Shown here one piece after another: positions 1 to 10,080 of a stretch of DNA of 64,000 nucleotides. Every line of letters begins with the position of its first letter. Position 1 is the first letter of the stretch. The position numbers were made by a program, and so were the translations under genes. The stretch comes from Chelydra serpentina (Eukaryota > Chordata > Testudines > Chelydridae), in the NCBI GenBank assembly GCA_037349315.1, contig JBAIAC010000003.1, positions 9,114,501 to 9,178,500 of the forward strand, written 5' to 3'. The notes under the pieces are model-generated. The model was given only the letters and a program-made list of their open reading frames with translations, did no database searches and was not told the DNA's origin.

Positions 1-231
1 TTGTTGCACATGGGCAAACTCCTGTGTAGAGTCCCCACTGAAGTTAGTGAGGCTTTGCCCACGCCTTAAAACTTGGTTTGTAACTCTTCTTTTTACCAGC
101 TTATTGCTCCATTCCTCTAACAACCACTCTCTCGCTTTTCCATAATGCTGTATCAATCTCTGTTGCTGTGTCTTGTTTAAGCCTGGTATCAATCAGGGCA
201 CCACAGAAATTAGTGGAATGATAGGTGGAAG

Positions 232-931
232 CACAGGTGCCGACTTTAGTGGGCGCCGATGCATGCTCGGGCCCCCGGCCCCACCCCAACTCCACCCCCG
301 GCCCCGACCCCATTCCACCCCTTCCCCAAATCCCCGCCCCTGCCTCCTCCCCCGGGCGCGCTGCATTTCCCCTCCACCCGCGCCCACCAGGGTTGCAAGC
401 CTGGGAGGGAGCGGGGAGGGGAAATACAGCGCGCCCACCGGCAGCTCCCCGCCAGCCCCCCCGTGCCCAGCTCACCTCGGCTTCCGGGTTCCGCCTCTGG
501 AGGCGCCCCCCCCCGATGGCAAAGCCACTTTTTTTAACTCGCAGGCTCGCCGCCCGCCCATCAGCTGTTCAGCAGGTGGCAAGCCAGGGGGGCACGGGGG
601 AAAGCGCAGCAGTGGCACCTCGGGGGAGGGGTATGGGGAGGAGGCGGAGCCGGGCCCTCCGCCTTCTCCCCATACCCCTCCCCCGAGGCGCCGCCCCGCT
701 ACACTTTCCCCCGCCCCTCCCCCGCCCCGGCTTGCCACCCACCGAACAGCCTGTGAGGTAAAAAAAGCGGCTTCGCCGGGGGGGTGCCTCCGGAGGTGAA
801 ACCCGGAAGCCGAGGTGAGCTGGGCATGGGGGGGAGGGGCTGGCGGGGAGTTGCTGGTGGGTGCTCTGCACCCACCAATTTTTCCCCGTGGGTGCTCCAG
901 CCCCGGAGCACCCGCGGAGTCGGCGCCTATA
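232..931. mobile_element. Non-autonomous hAT-like element
   Basis: Ends are imperfect inverted repeats (CACAGGTGCCGACT at the left; AGTCGGCGCCTATA at the right), flanked by the perfect 8-bp direct repeat GGTGGAAG at 224-231 and 932-939. The interior is extremely GC-rich and inverted-repeat-like; the long open frames inside it are compositional. Confidence 0.82.
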
Positions 932-1175
932 GGTGGAAGTGGCAGGTACAAGAGCAGATTGCAGTTGACTTAGGAAAAATAGAAATATGCCATGTAGCTT
1001 TGTGTACCACATCCATGCAAAGTACATCCAAAGCCTGATATGTTTGGTATAGCTGTAGATTCTGTGATTGTGGGTGGAATAGGAGACTAACCACGGCACC
1101 AGTATCTGTGTGCAGCCTGTGTGAACTCTGTGTCCCTCTGCTGGTGATGCTGCTCACAACTTATCAAACAGAGTA

Positions 1176-1312
1176 TGGTCCTGATTCTGTCTAAGGTACC
1201 TAAGCGCGAGCGTAACTTTCAGCACATGAGTAGCATTGACTTCAATGGGACTACTGACAGGTTTAAAATTATGTATGTGCTTTAGTATCTTGTTGAATCA
1301 GGGACTAACTCT
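1176..1312. mobile_element. Old palindromic MITE remnant
   Basis: GGTCCTGATTCTG at the left, GACTTCAATGGGACTACT in the centre and GAATCAGGGACTAA at the right, with inverted words on both sides. Related degraded pieces occur near 26670-26760, 33070-33150, 57390-57480 and 61500-61600. Confidence 0.5.
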
Positions 1313-1372
1313 CCTGGTCATTTTCTATCATTTACTTTTTTTTTCGCCAAGATACACTTAATTATTAAGAAA

Positions 1373-1811
1373 ACAAGAAAAATACCTGTGGCACCTTAGA
1401 GACTAACAAATTTATTTCAGCATAAGCTTTCGTGGGTTAAGAACCCACTTCATCGGATGCATGGAATGGAACATACAGTAATCAGATATTTATACATTCA
1501 GAGAAACATGAAAAGGTGGGAGTGTCTATATCAATGTTAAGAGGCTAATTAATTGAAAGGAACTGTTATCAGTAGAAACTTTTGAAGTGATAATCAACAT
1601 GGCCCATTACATTACAGACAGTTGACACAAAGGTGTTAAGAGTTTTTTAAGGAGGGGAAATAAATTCAATTAACGTAATGACCGAGCCACCCACAGTCAA
1701 TATTCAAGCCTAAGGTAATGGTATCTAGTTTGCATATTAATTCCAATTCAGCAGTTTCTCGTTGGAGCCTGTTTTTGAAGTTTATTTGTTGCAAAATAGC
1801 CACTTTAAAGT
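1373..1811 (-). repeat. Left arm of 439-bp inverted repeat of the Penelope-like element
   Basis: This arm and 3528-3966 are reverse complements with a constant coordinate sum of 5339, so there is no indel; I found no mismatch by eye. It holds the last part of the nuclease frame and the 3' UTR. Confidence 0.92.
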
Positions 1812-2769
1812 CTTTCATTGAGTGATTAGAGAGGTTGAAGTGTTCACCTACTGGCTTTTGAATGTGATGATTCTTGATGTCAGATTTGTGTCCATTTATT
1901 CTTTTGCGTAGAGACTGTCCAGTTTGGCCAATGTACACGGCAGAGGGGCATTGCTGGCACATGATGGCATATATCACATTGTTAGATGTGCAGGTGAACG
2001 AGCCCCTGATGGTGTGGCTGATGTTATTAGGTCCTATGATCCTGTCACTTGAATAGATATGTGGACAGAGTTGGCATCGGGCTTTGTTGCAAGGATAGGT
2101 TCCTGGGATAGTGTTTTTTTTGTATGGTGTGTGGTTGCTGGTGAGTATTTGCTTCAGGTTGGGGGGCTGTCTGTAAGCGAGGATTGGTCTGTCTCCCAAG
2201 ATCTGTGAGAGTGAGGAATCATCTTTCAGGATAGGTTGTAGATCTTTGATGATGCGCTGGAGAGGTTTTAGTTGGGGGCTGAAGGTGACGGCTAGTGGCG
2301 TTCTGTTATTTTCTTTGTTGGGCCTATCCTGTAGTAGGTGACTTCTGGGTACTCTTCTGGCTCTGTCAATATGTTTTTTCACTTCAGCAGGTGGGTATTG
2401 TAGTTTTAAGAATGCTTGATAGAGATCCTGTAGGTGTTTGTCTCTGTCAGAGGGATTGGAGCAAATGCGGTTGTATCTTAGAGCTTGGCTGTAGACAATG
2501 GATCGTGTGGTGTGTTCAGGATGGAAGCTGGAGGCATGTAGGTAAGTATAGCGGTCAGTAGGTTTCCGGGATAGGGTGGTGTTTATGTGACCATCACTTA
2601 TTTGCACAGTAGTGTCTAGGAAATGGACCGCTTGTGTGGACTGGTCTAGGCTAACTTTGATGGTGGGATGGAAATTGTTGAAATCGTGGTGGAATTCATC
2701 AAGGGTTTCTTTTCCATGGGTCCAGATGATGAAGATGTCATCAATGTAGCGCAAGTAGAGTAGGGGCAT
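1666..2769 (-). pseudogene. Penelope-like RT palm end plus GIY-YIG endonuclease (broken)
   Basis: 367 codons starting LLYLRYIDDIFIIW, which is motif C with the catalytic aspartate pair, then thumb-like sequence and, near residues 260-330, a GIY-YIG-type nuclease with VIYAIMC, CPSAVYIGQTGQ and LRKRINGHK. The RT plus GIY-YIG architecture is diagnostic for Penelope-like elements (EN+ type). The frame continues intact to its stop at 1666, near the start of the terminal repeat. It is separated from the upstream RT half by a frameshift. Confidence 0.88.
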
Positions 2770-3527
2770 TAGGGAACGAGAGCTAAGCGTTGTTCTAAGT
2801 CAGCCATAAAAATGTTGGCATACTGTGGGGCCATGCGGGTACCCATAGCAGTTCCGCTGACTTGAAGGTATATATTGTCCCCAAATGTGAAATAGTTGTG
2901 GGTGAGGACAAAATCACAAAGTTCAGCAACTAGGTTAGCCATGGCATTATCAAGGATACTGTTCCTGGTGGCTTGTAGTCCATCTTTGTGTGGAATGTTG
3001 GTGTAGAGGGCTTCTACATCCATAGTGGCCAGGATGGTGTTGTCTGGAAGATCACCGATGGATTGTAGTTTTCTCAGGAAGTCAGTGGTGTCTCGAAGAC
3101 AGCTGGGAGTGCTGGTAGCGTAGGGCCTGAGAAGAGAGTCCACATAGCCAGACAATCCTGCTGTTAGGGTGCCGATGCCTGAGATGATGGGGCGTCCAGG
3201 ATTTCCAGGTTTATGGATCTTGGGTAGCAAATAGAATACCCCTGGTCGGGGTTCAGGGCACATGTCTGTACAGATCTGTTCCTGTGCTTTTCCAGGGAGT
3301 TTCTGGAGCAAATGGTCTAGTTTCTTTTGGTACTCCTCAGTGGGATCAGAGGATAATGGCCTGTAGAATGTGGAGTTAGAGAGCTGCCTGGCAGCCTCTT
3401 GTTCATATTCCAACTTATTCATGATGACGACAGCACCTCCTTTCTCAGCCTTTTCGATTATGATGTTAAAGTTGTTCCTAAGGCTGTTGATGGCGTTGTG
3501 TTCAGCACGGCTGAGATTATGGGGCAA
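2769..3527 (-). pseudogene. Penelope-like reverse transcriptase, N-terminal part (broken)
   Basis: About 252 codons open on the minus strand, with no ATG at the left border because the inverted arm begins at 3528. Visible reverse-transcriptase landmarks are VFYLLPKIHKPG and RPIISGIG near residue 100-120, the motif A region ATMDVEALYTNIPH with its aspartate, and motif B SGTAMGTRMAPQYANIFMAD. The frame ends in TAA just after motif B; motif C (YIDD) is found in the next frame, overlapping by one base. Most likely a single ORF broken by a one-base deletion. Confidence 0.85.
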
Positions 3528-3966
3528 ACTTTAAAGTGGCTATTTTGCAACAAATAAACTTCAAAAACAGGCTCCAACGAGAAACTGCTGAATTGGAATT
3601 AATATGCAAACTAGATACCATTACCTTAGGCTTGAATATTGACTGTGGGTGGCTCGGTCATTACGTTAATTGAATTTATTTCCCCTCCTTAAAAAACTCT
3701 TAACACCTTTGTGTCAACTGTCTGTAATGTAATGGGCCATGTTGATTATCACTTCAAAAGTTTCTACTGATAACAGTTCCTTTCAATTAATTAGCCTCTT
3801 AACATTGATATAGACACTCCCACCTTTTCATGTTTCTCTGAATGTATAAATATCTGATTACTGTATGTTCCATTCCATGCATCCGATGAAGTGGGTTCTT
3901 AACCCACGAAAGCTTATGCTGAAATAAATTTGTTAGTCTCTAAGGTGCCACAGGTATTTTTCTTGT
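3528..3966 (+). repeat. Right arm of 439-bp inverted repeat of the Penelope-like element
   Basis: Inverted copy of 1373-1811. It joins the RT frame abruptly at 3527/3528. In + orientation it reads toward the element's true 3' tail at 3967-4012. Confidence 0.92.
3883..3920 (+). ncRNA. Hammerhead-ribozyme-like hairpin in Penelope terminus
   Basis: CCGATGA, then a 7-bp stem GTGGGTT/AACCCAC, then GAAA, then AGC-TTAT-GCT. This order is that of the hammerhead core (CUGAUGA, stem II, GAAA, stem III). Deviations: C for U at core position 4, one extra A before stem II, and G where the cleavage-site H should be. The mirror copy lies at 1419-1456 on the minus strand. Penelope elements are known to carry hammerhead motifs. 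Probably a degenerate or inactive version. Confidence 0.45.
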
Positions 3967-4021
3967 GTTCTTTTTGCTGACACAGACTAACACGGCTACT
4001 ACTCTGAAACCCTTAATTATT

Positions 4022-4317
4022 CAGGGCTTGTCTTCACTACCCGCCGGATCGGCGGGTAGCAATCGATCTTTCGGGGATCGATTTTTCGCGTCTCGTTTAG
4101 ACGCGATTAATCGATCCCCGATCGCGCTCCCCGTCGGCTCCGGAAATCCACCTCATCGAAAGGCGGAAGCGGAGTCGACGGGGGAGCGGCAGCAATCGAC
4201 TCGCCGCCGTCCTCATGGCCAGGTAAGTCGATTACGATACGCCGACTTCAGCTACGTTATTCACGTAGCTGAAGCTGCGTATCGTAGATCGACACCCCCC
4301 CCCCCAGTGTAGCCCTG
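4022..4317. mobile_element. Hairpin-rich MITE, PIF/Harbinger-like (copy 1)
   Basis: Ends CAGGGCTTGTCTTCACTAC and AGTGTAGCCCTG are inverted. The interior folds into successive hairpins (around 4063-4125, 4128-4187 and 4227-4293). It shares layout and sequence with 37879-38174. It begins directly at the right target duplication of the Penelope-like element. Confidence 0.75.
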
Positions 4318-5077
4318 GGCTAAGAGTATTTTAGTGTGTTAGAAAAATGATATTGGATGATCCTTTATTTTCCTCCCTACTCTGACATTCCCTTTCTTGG
4401 AGAGTCACATTTCAGCTCGACTGTAAAGGTTTAAAGATGCCTGTTCCACAGAAGTATATTGATACTCCAGTATACTAAAAAAAACCGAACAAAAAAGCAA
4501 ACCTTTTGAAATACTGTTTGTGCCATTGTTATTTATCTATGAGTTTCCAGCAAAGGATCAGTTCAGTGGATAAGCAGGTGCCAGTTAGTATTTTATTTGA
4601 ACATGCTGCCCCTCATCCGTTCAACTGGAAGGCCTGAAACAAATCATTTCAAAGTTTGGAAAAATGGCAAAATGGGAAAGAGCCAGGAAACAAACAAGTA
4701 TATTTCATTCACAGCTGCATTTCCACAGAGCAGGATTGAATACTATGTCTACATCTTTACGCCTGAGATCAATGGGAATGCTCAGCTCATGTGCATAGCT
4801 AAGCAAGGGCATAAGTGCTTTACTGGATCAGGTCAGAGCGTGCAGCATCTTGCACGTTTGAGCCACATTTTACAGCCGGCTTTAAACAGGGGTACAAGAA
4901 GAAGGGTTAAGACAGCCACCTGCTTCCCATGTAGATACACACGTGCCCTTCCAGAGAGGCAAAACAGCATGGCTGTGGGAATTCCAGAAGGGCTCAGCGT
5001 TAGCCTCAGCCTAGATTCTGTGGAAGCAATGGTAAAATTCCCATTGACTTCAATGGGAGCAGAAATCCCACGCCAAC

Positions 5078-5228
5078 CACCAGATTTTCAAAGGTGCTTG
5101 CCCACAACTGGGGCCACATTTACAGAAGAGCTCAGCACCCAAACAGTGTCCCAGTGAGAGCTTCTGGATGCTGAGAAAATTTGAAAATCTGGTCCCAGTT
5201 TTGATTCTGAACACTTGAAAATTTGGCC
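5078..5228. mobile_element. Decayed palindromic MITE
   Basis: CCAGATTTTCAAAGGTGC at the left is mirrored by GAAAATTTGAAAATCTGG at about 5176-5192. Inverted arrangement only; no duplication seen. Confidence 0.45.
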
Positions 5229-5827
5229 CTGCACTGTGTGGTGGAGTGGAGTGCAGGCTGACTGCTCTCCTGAGTGGCAGAGCTGCCCTGAACCATGTCC
5301 TCCCCAGGTGCCCTAAGCCAGGCAGCTCAGAAGCGTGTACACATTTGCATGGCTTTGGTTTGCTTTCCTCTGGGCTGCGTAATGCAGAGCCCTGCGTCTT
5401 TGGCAGAGAAGAGAAGCTGTCACTGTGACACTTCCTGGCGCACCCAGGGCTTTGAGTCACCTTGTTGTCACCTCCCTGCAGTGTGACGGAGTCTTGCTCT
5501 TATCAGCTGGGTGTTCGCTCCCTCTCACGACCAGCCTGTCAGCTGCTCAAGCGCGCTCCTCTGGGCTATACCCACCCTGCCTCTTGCCAAGAGATGTGCC
5601 CCAGCCCCCAACTCCTTTCAGCGTGTTTCCCTGGATCCCCACAGAATCCCAGATCCTCCAGTTTAACCGTAGCCCCCCGCTCCTGTGTCACACATAGCAC
5701 CTGAGTTCAAATATCAGAAAACAAAAGACAATCTGTTTGAGGAAAGAACAGTGATTGAAATAGAAACAAGTGAGTGATGGAAACAAATGGCTACATGCAA
5801 AACAAAATCATAAACCACAACCTAGGC

Positions 5828-6266
5828 CAGGGATGGCCAACCTGTGGCTCCGGGGCTGCATGCGGCTCTTCAGAAGTTAAGATGCAGCTCCTTACATAGG
5901 TGCTGACTCTGGGGCTGGAGCTACAGGCGCCAACTTTCTACTGCTCAACCCCAGGCCCTGCCCCCACTCCACCCCTTGCCTCAAAGCTCCCGCCCCTTCC
6001 TGCCCTCTCCCTTGAGCCTGCTGCTCCCTTGCTCCTCCCCCTCCATCCCAGAGCCTCCCCTACACTGAGAAACAGCTGATTGCGGTGGGCAGGGGGCATG
6101 GGGAGGGCAGGGGAGATGCTGATCGGCAGGGCTGCCGGTGGGCAGGAGGTGCTGAAGTGGCAGGGGGGGGGGGAGCTAATGGGGGGCTGCTGACGTATTG
6201 CTGGCTCTTTGGGAATGTACATTGGTACATTCTGGCTCCTTCTCAGGCTCGGGTTGGCCACCCCTG
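5828..6266. mobile_element. Non-autonomous hAT element
   Basis: Termini CAGGGATGGCCAACC and GGTTGGCCACCCCTG are inverted repeats, flanked by perfect 8-bp duplications ACCTAGGC (5820-5827 and 6267-6274). Length 439 bp. Confidence 0.88.
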
Positions 6267-6667
6267 ACCTAGGCCCCGCCCTTTCCTAGCTAAGGAAGTA
6301 GATTAGTCCCAAGGAGCCAGGGCCCAATCTTTCCTGGATCCTCCCTGATCACTAAGGTACCTCCTCAGTAGATGGATGCACAGTGTCTTTTCCCACCCTG
6401 TGCCATACTGAGTCAGTCTTTTGTCTCGATTCACTGCTGGCAATCCCCTCGCTGTCCTGTCATTCCTCTTCACTTCCATGCTCTTAGTTTCTTGATAGTT
6501 TTCCACTGACTTCTGTGAGTTGGTGCGAAGGTGGGCGTGATGTGCTAGCCAGGTAGGGGTGACAACTCCTTCATGTTTGAATGGGCCATCGCTGGGTGAT
6601 ATGATTCACTAGTGACTCACTTTCACTCCAATCCATAAGGGGCTTTAGTGAGCTTTTAATGCAGAGA

Positions 6668-7129
6668 ATGTCATGCACGGGTTTCCTGAGGTTGCTGGCA
6701 TCACCTTTGAGATGGAGTATCAATGCTTTACCTTGTACTTTTGTACCAGGGAAATGTCCATTAACCCAAACTCTGGGCCAGCTGGAAACCCGCACCATGA
6801 CAACCCTCAACCAGATGCACCGTAAGGGCAAGCCAAAGTTTCCCCCACCCAAACTCGGCCCCACCTTTGGCAACCCCCAGCTCAAGGGTGTGGTCCTCAA
6901 GACCATGATTCGCAAGCCCAAGAAGCCCAACTCTGCCAACCGGAAGTGCGCCCGGGTGCGGCTCAGCAACGGCAAGGAGGTGGTCTGCTTCATTCCCGGA
7001 GAAGGTCACAACTTGCAGGAGCACAGTATCGTGCTGGTGGAAGGTGGAAGGACGCAGGACTTGCCTGGGGTGAAGCTCAAAATCATGCGTGGGAAATACG
7101 ACTGCGCCCATGTTCAGAAGAAGAAATAA
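6668..7129 (+). CDS. MRPS12: Mitochondrial ribosomal protein S12, intronless copy
   Basis: Encodes 153 residues. The C-terminal 107 or so are a full bS12m/uS12 domain: TLNQMHR, then [16 protein letters not shown], then [20 protein letters not shown] (the S12 signature around PNSAN), [33 protein letters not shown] and a lysine-rich end. The protein is the decoding-centre component of the mitochondrial small ribosomal subunit. The ATG at 6668 was chosen because [14 protein letters not shown] resembles the known MRPS12 leader; an ATG three codons upstream (6659) is also in frame. The N-terminal ~45 residues look like a mitochondrial targeting leader. The frame is intact and the 3' half is markedly GC-rich with G/C at third positions, unlike the surrounding intron. 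Lack of introns plus a downstream A-tract marks it as a retrocopy; an intact frame leaves function open. Confidence 0.85.
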   Translation: MSCTGFLRLLASPLRWSINALPCTFVPGKCPLTQTLGQLETRTMTTLNQMHRKGKPKFPPPKLGPTFGNPQLKGVVLKTMIRKPKKPNSANRKCARVRLSNGKEVVCFIPGEGHNLQEHSIVLVEGGRTQDLPGVKLKIMRGKYDCAHVQKKK

Positions 7130-7282
7130 GCGCCTCCGCGCTGAGAGGTGTGGTGGGATTGTAAAGTTCCCGGCTTAGTAGGAAAGGAGTTTTAATCACG
7201 TCTGCATTGGTATCATGGTGGATATCTTCCAAAGACATTACTACATGTACTGTTGTGAAATATTTACACGCAGGCCATGCTC

Positions 7283-7318
7283 ATTAAATTCTAACTCATC
7301 TCTGGAAAAAAAAAAAAA
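7283..7318 (+). promoter_or_regulatory. Polyadenylation signal ATTAAA and retroposed A-tract
   Basis: ATTAAA at 7283-7288 is followed 17 bases later by 13 consecutive A at 7306-7318. The spacing is that of a used poly(A) site copied into DNA. Confidence 0.7.
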
Positions 7319-8281
7319 GGGCATAGTTTTCAATCTAGTTACATTATTCCTTCAGTATTACCCGCACACAGATCTCATAATGATTAAGAGTATTGGAAAG
7401 TTACAGGCTTTCATTAGAGACCTCTCATGCTGCCCTTTCTGAATAAATACCAGGAAAGTGGTGTATTAGGTGTAGTGAGTTTGTTATGTCTGAGATAGGA
7501 GTTGCTGATAAAGACCAGTGAACCCTTTGCCAGTTGGCACCAGTAGCTCTGTGCCATGTTTTGGCACAATGGAAAATCAAATGGAAAATCACATGATTTT
7601 GGTGGTTAATACCCTGAAGCTGCAATGACGGGCACCAGCAATGAAGCTGAATTCCTCCTCCTCTATAGACACTTGTACCCATTAATAGGAATTCCCTTTC
7701 TTGCTGTGCCAGGTTGGTACTGGCATTGCTAAGACAGTCAACGTAGCTGTCACTGCCTTCAAGGGAATTTGCATAGCAATTACTCATCTTGCCAGTTAAA
7801 TATTTGGAAGAATATTCTTGCAAACACTATTAGAATTACATCTCCACTCAGTTGAGCTGAGCTCATGACTCATTCCAGTAGGTGATAGCAGGGCTACTGC
7901 TCTGTTCGGTATTCCTGAAAGAGATGAAAGGAGAGAATGAGCATAAAAGAAAGGATCTGGACTTCCCTTGCCCCTTTTGGCCTCTCTGTCTTTTCAAGGC
8001 GCTACGTGAAACTTGTTAATAGTTCACATCTTTCCAGCTGTTTTAAACCATGGATAGAAATTTGTGCTCGGCTGAGTGGATTATTAACTGCACAGTCATT
8101 TTTCATACTGTTCGTTTGGGTTGTTACAGTGGACACTTCTGCGCTTCCAACCTCTCTCTCCATCATGTCCAGGACTATATATTTTTTAAAAATATGTTCC
8201 TGCCTTGCGTATTCCAAACATGCCTCTGTGTGCTTGGTTCAGTTCAAGTGTGTTTGTGAATGCTTGCAAGGGGTAGCATTT

Positions 8282-8526
8282 AGGGTCCAGATTTCTGAAG
8301 GTATTTAGGCATTGCTGCCCCAACATTGCAATGCCTGATAGAGGAACCTAAGTCTCATTTTAAAGTGGGGTTTAGGTACTTAAGAGCCAAAATCCCACTG
8401 GCAGTTGATGGGATTTAGGCTCCTAAGTGCATAAATCCTTTTGAAAATGAGATTTGGGCTCCTAAATTAGTGAGGTGTTGCAATGCTGAGCAGAGCAATG
8501 CCTAAATACCGTCAAAAATCTGGGCC
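8282..8526. mobile_element. Palindromic MITE with ~33-bp inverted ends
   Basis: AGGGTCCAGATTTCTGAAGG followed by TATTTAGGCATTGC at the left; the right end reverse-complemented reads AGGCCCAGATTTTTGACGG followed by TATTTAGGCATTGC. Length 245 bp. Confidence 0.75.
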
Positions 8527-9225
8527 TAAGAGCATAAAACCTATTGTTCTCCTGAACCAGAGAGCAAAAACAGGTATGCAGGCATGGCGTGCCAGCCTTC
8601 TAATTAAGCAGGCAGTGGCATTGCCAGCTTTGATGTCCAAACTCTACTCTGAAACTCCGGTGACATGTGCAGCCTCCCCCATAGTACCTCTGCTAACCCT
8701 CCCCACCCCTATCAAGTAGCCGCTGAAGATGTAAATTATAGATCATACAGAACAAGGTGAATCAGGCTGAAAACAGAGTAGACACATCGTTTCCGGGGCT
8801 GATCCACTGGCACATGTTATATATTCCAGCTGTGTGGCATTCACCAAATGTGGTAGTGGTCATGAATCCCAGCGCAGCAGGGCTTCCCCAGTTACACTAT
8901 ATAGGGAATGGGAGATTCAGAACAGGTGCGTAGGGGCATTTGCACATCCAGCACACCTTGGAGATGGGCTTTGCAGAGCTCAGCATGCAGAAGGACCTGG
9001 GAGAAGGCATGTGGATGGTCACGATCATGGATTCAGGGCCTGACTTTCCTGGGGACATTTTCTAACTAGTTTTCAAAGTAGTTCAGATAAGCTAATTTCA
9101 AAGCAGGTTACAGCCACAGCTCAGATCTGGTTTAATGCAGCCGGAGCTGTTTTTATTGAACTGGTTTCAAGGCCACCACAAGGGTAAAAATAAAAATGGT
9201 ATGCCACTAAAAACACAATCTAGTG

Positions 9226-9944
9226 CAGGCCTGCACAACATGCGGCCCGCGTGGGCTCACTGTGCGGCCCGCGGGGGGGTGAGTAGGCCAGCGGCGGGGT
9301 GGAACAAGCCAATGGCCGAGTGGGCGGGCTGGTGAAGAGGCCAGTGGCAGGCTGGGGAGTGAGGGTGAACCAGCACCAGGGGGAGGGGGCAGTGGGCAGG
9401 CAGGTGAGCTGGCAGCGGGGGCCGCCTGTGAGTGGGCGGCAGGGGAGCTGATGAGGCAAGCCGGGCGGCGGGGGGGCTGATGAGGCGAGCCGGGCGGCGG
9501 AGGGGGCTGAGGAGGTGAGCCGGGCGGTGGGGGGTCTGAGGAGGCAAGCCGGGCGGGGTGGGGGATGACGAGCTGAGTAGGTGGGCAGTGGCAGGTGAGC
9601 CAGCGGCGGACGGGGGTGGGCTGAAGAGGCAAGCGGGGGGTGCTGAGGACATGAGCCGAGGGGGATGGGGGGCCGAGCGGGGGGTGAAGAGATGTGATGG
9701 TGGGGCAGAGCAGGGAGGGGACGGGTCCTATTTTACTGCTGTGATCTGGTCACCCTGTGCGCGCTGTTTCTTTGCCCCTCTACAGGCTTCCACACCCCAG
9801 CGGTGGGGAAGGAGGGGTTGTTTCTGCAGAGCGGGCGGCGCTGGGGAGAGAGGGGGTGTTTCCGCAGGGCCGGGGGCGTTCGGCCCTCAGCTGTTTTCTT
9901 TGGAGTAATATGGCCCTCGCCGCTTTACGAGTTGTGCAGGCCTG
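9226..9944. mobile_element. Non-autonomous hAT element with GC-rich minisatellite core
   Basis: Termini CAGGCCTGCACAAC and GTTGTGCAGGCCTG are perfect inverted repeats. The flanks ATCTAGTG (9218-9225) and GTCTAGTG (9945-9952) agree at 7 of 8 positions. Between about 9440 and 9560 a unit like GAGGCGAGCCGGGCGGCG repeats imperfectly several times, which explains the long open frames on both strands. Confidence 0.88.
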
Positions 9945-9947
9945 GTC

Positions 9948-10080
9948 TAGTGGATCAGGCAAAGGGCTTGGATTCAGGACACTTGGATTCTGTTCCCAGC
10001 TCTGCTCCTGATCTGCTGTGTGATCTTAGGCAAGTCACTTAACTTCTCTGTGCCTTGATTTTTCTGTCTGCCTTGTCTAT
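9948..10080 (+). mobile_element. MIR-type CORE-SINE
   Basis: TTCCCAGCTCTGCTCC, CTGTGTGATCTTAGGCAAGT and CACTTAACTTCTCTGTGCC are the MIR core. Confidence 0.8.

Larger units (their letters stand above)
1367..4012 (-). mobile_element. Penelope-like retroelement with inverted 3'-end copy
   Basis: On the minus strand the body encodes a Penelope-type reverse transcriptase followed by a GIY-YIG endonuclease. The element is bounded by a 9-bp direct repeat TTAATTATT (1358-1366 and 4013-4021), read as the target-site duplication. Its 3' end (1373-1811) is repeated in inverted orientation at the opposite side (3528-3966), where it replaces the 5' part of the reading frame. The last 46 bp (3967-4012) carry the tail that is missing at the left end. 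Penelope elements are known for complex terminal repeats in direct or inverted arrangement. The copy is defective: no 5' coding part and a frameshift at 2769. Confidence 0.88.
6504..7318 (+). other. MRPS12: Processed MRPS12 retrocopy (whole insert, 5' end uncertain)
   Basis: The open frame, a 3' UTR of about 175 bp, ATTAAA and a 13-A tract form one uninterrupted block, as expected for a reverse-transcribed mRNA. A 9-bp word ATAGTTTTC occurs at 6495-6503 and again at 7323-7331, four bases beyond the A-tract, and may be a decayed target-site duplication; this alone sets the 5' end given here. The orientation matches the EPHA5 exons. Confidence 0.6.

Noticed and set aside
173..951. Several long overlapping open frames on both strands (up to 208 codons)
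   Set aside because: They lie inside the GC-rich hAT element at 232-931, are proline/glycine/arginine low-complexity in every frame, and match no family.
4597..5157. 186-codon open frame on the + strand
   Set aside because: No recognisable domain, no promoter or splice context, and its end overlaps a palindromic MITE remnant; most likely chance.
6761..7111. 116-codon open frame antisense to MRPS12
   Set aside because: Shadow of the GC-rich S12 coding sequence.
9206..9660. Proline-rich protein on the minus strand
   Set aside because: Frames are open in several phases because of the GC-rich minisatellite in the hAT at 9226-9944.
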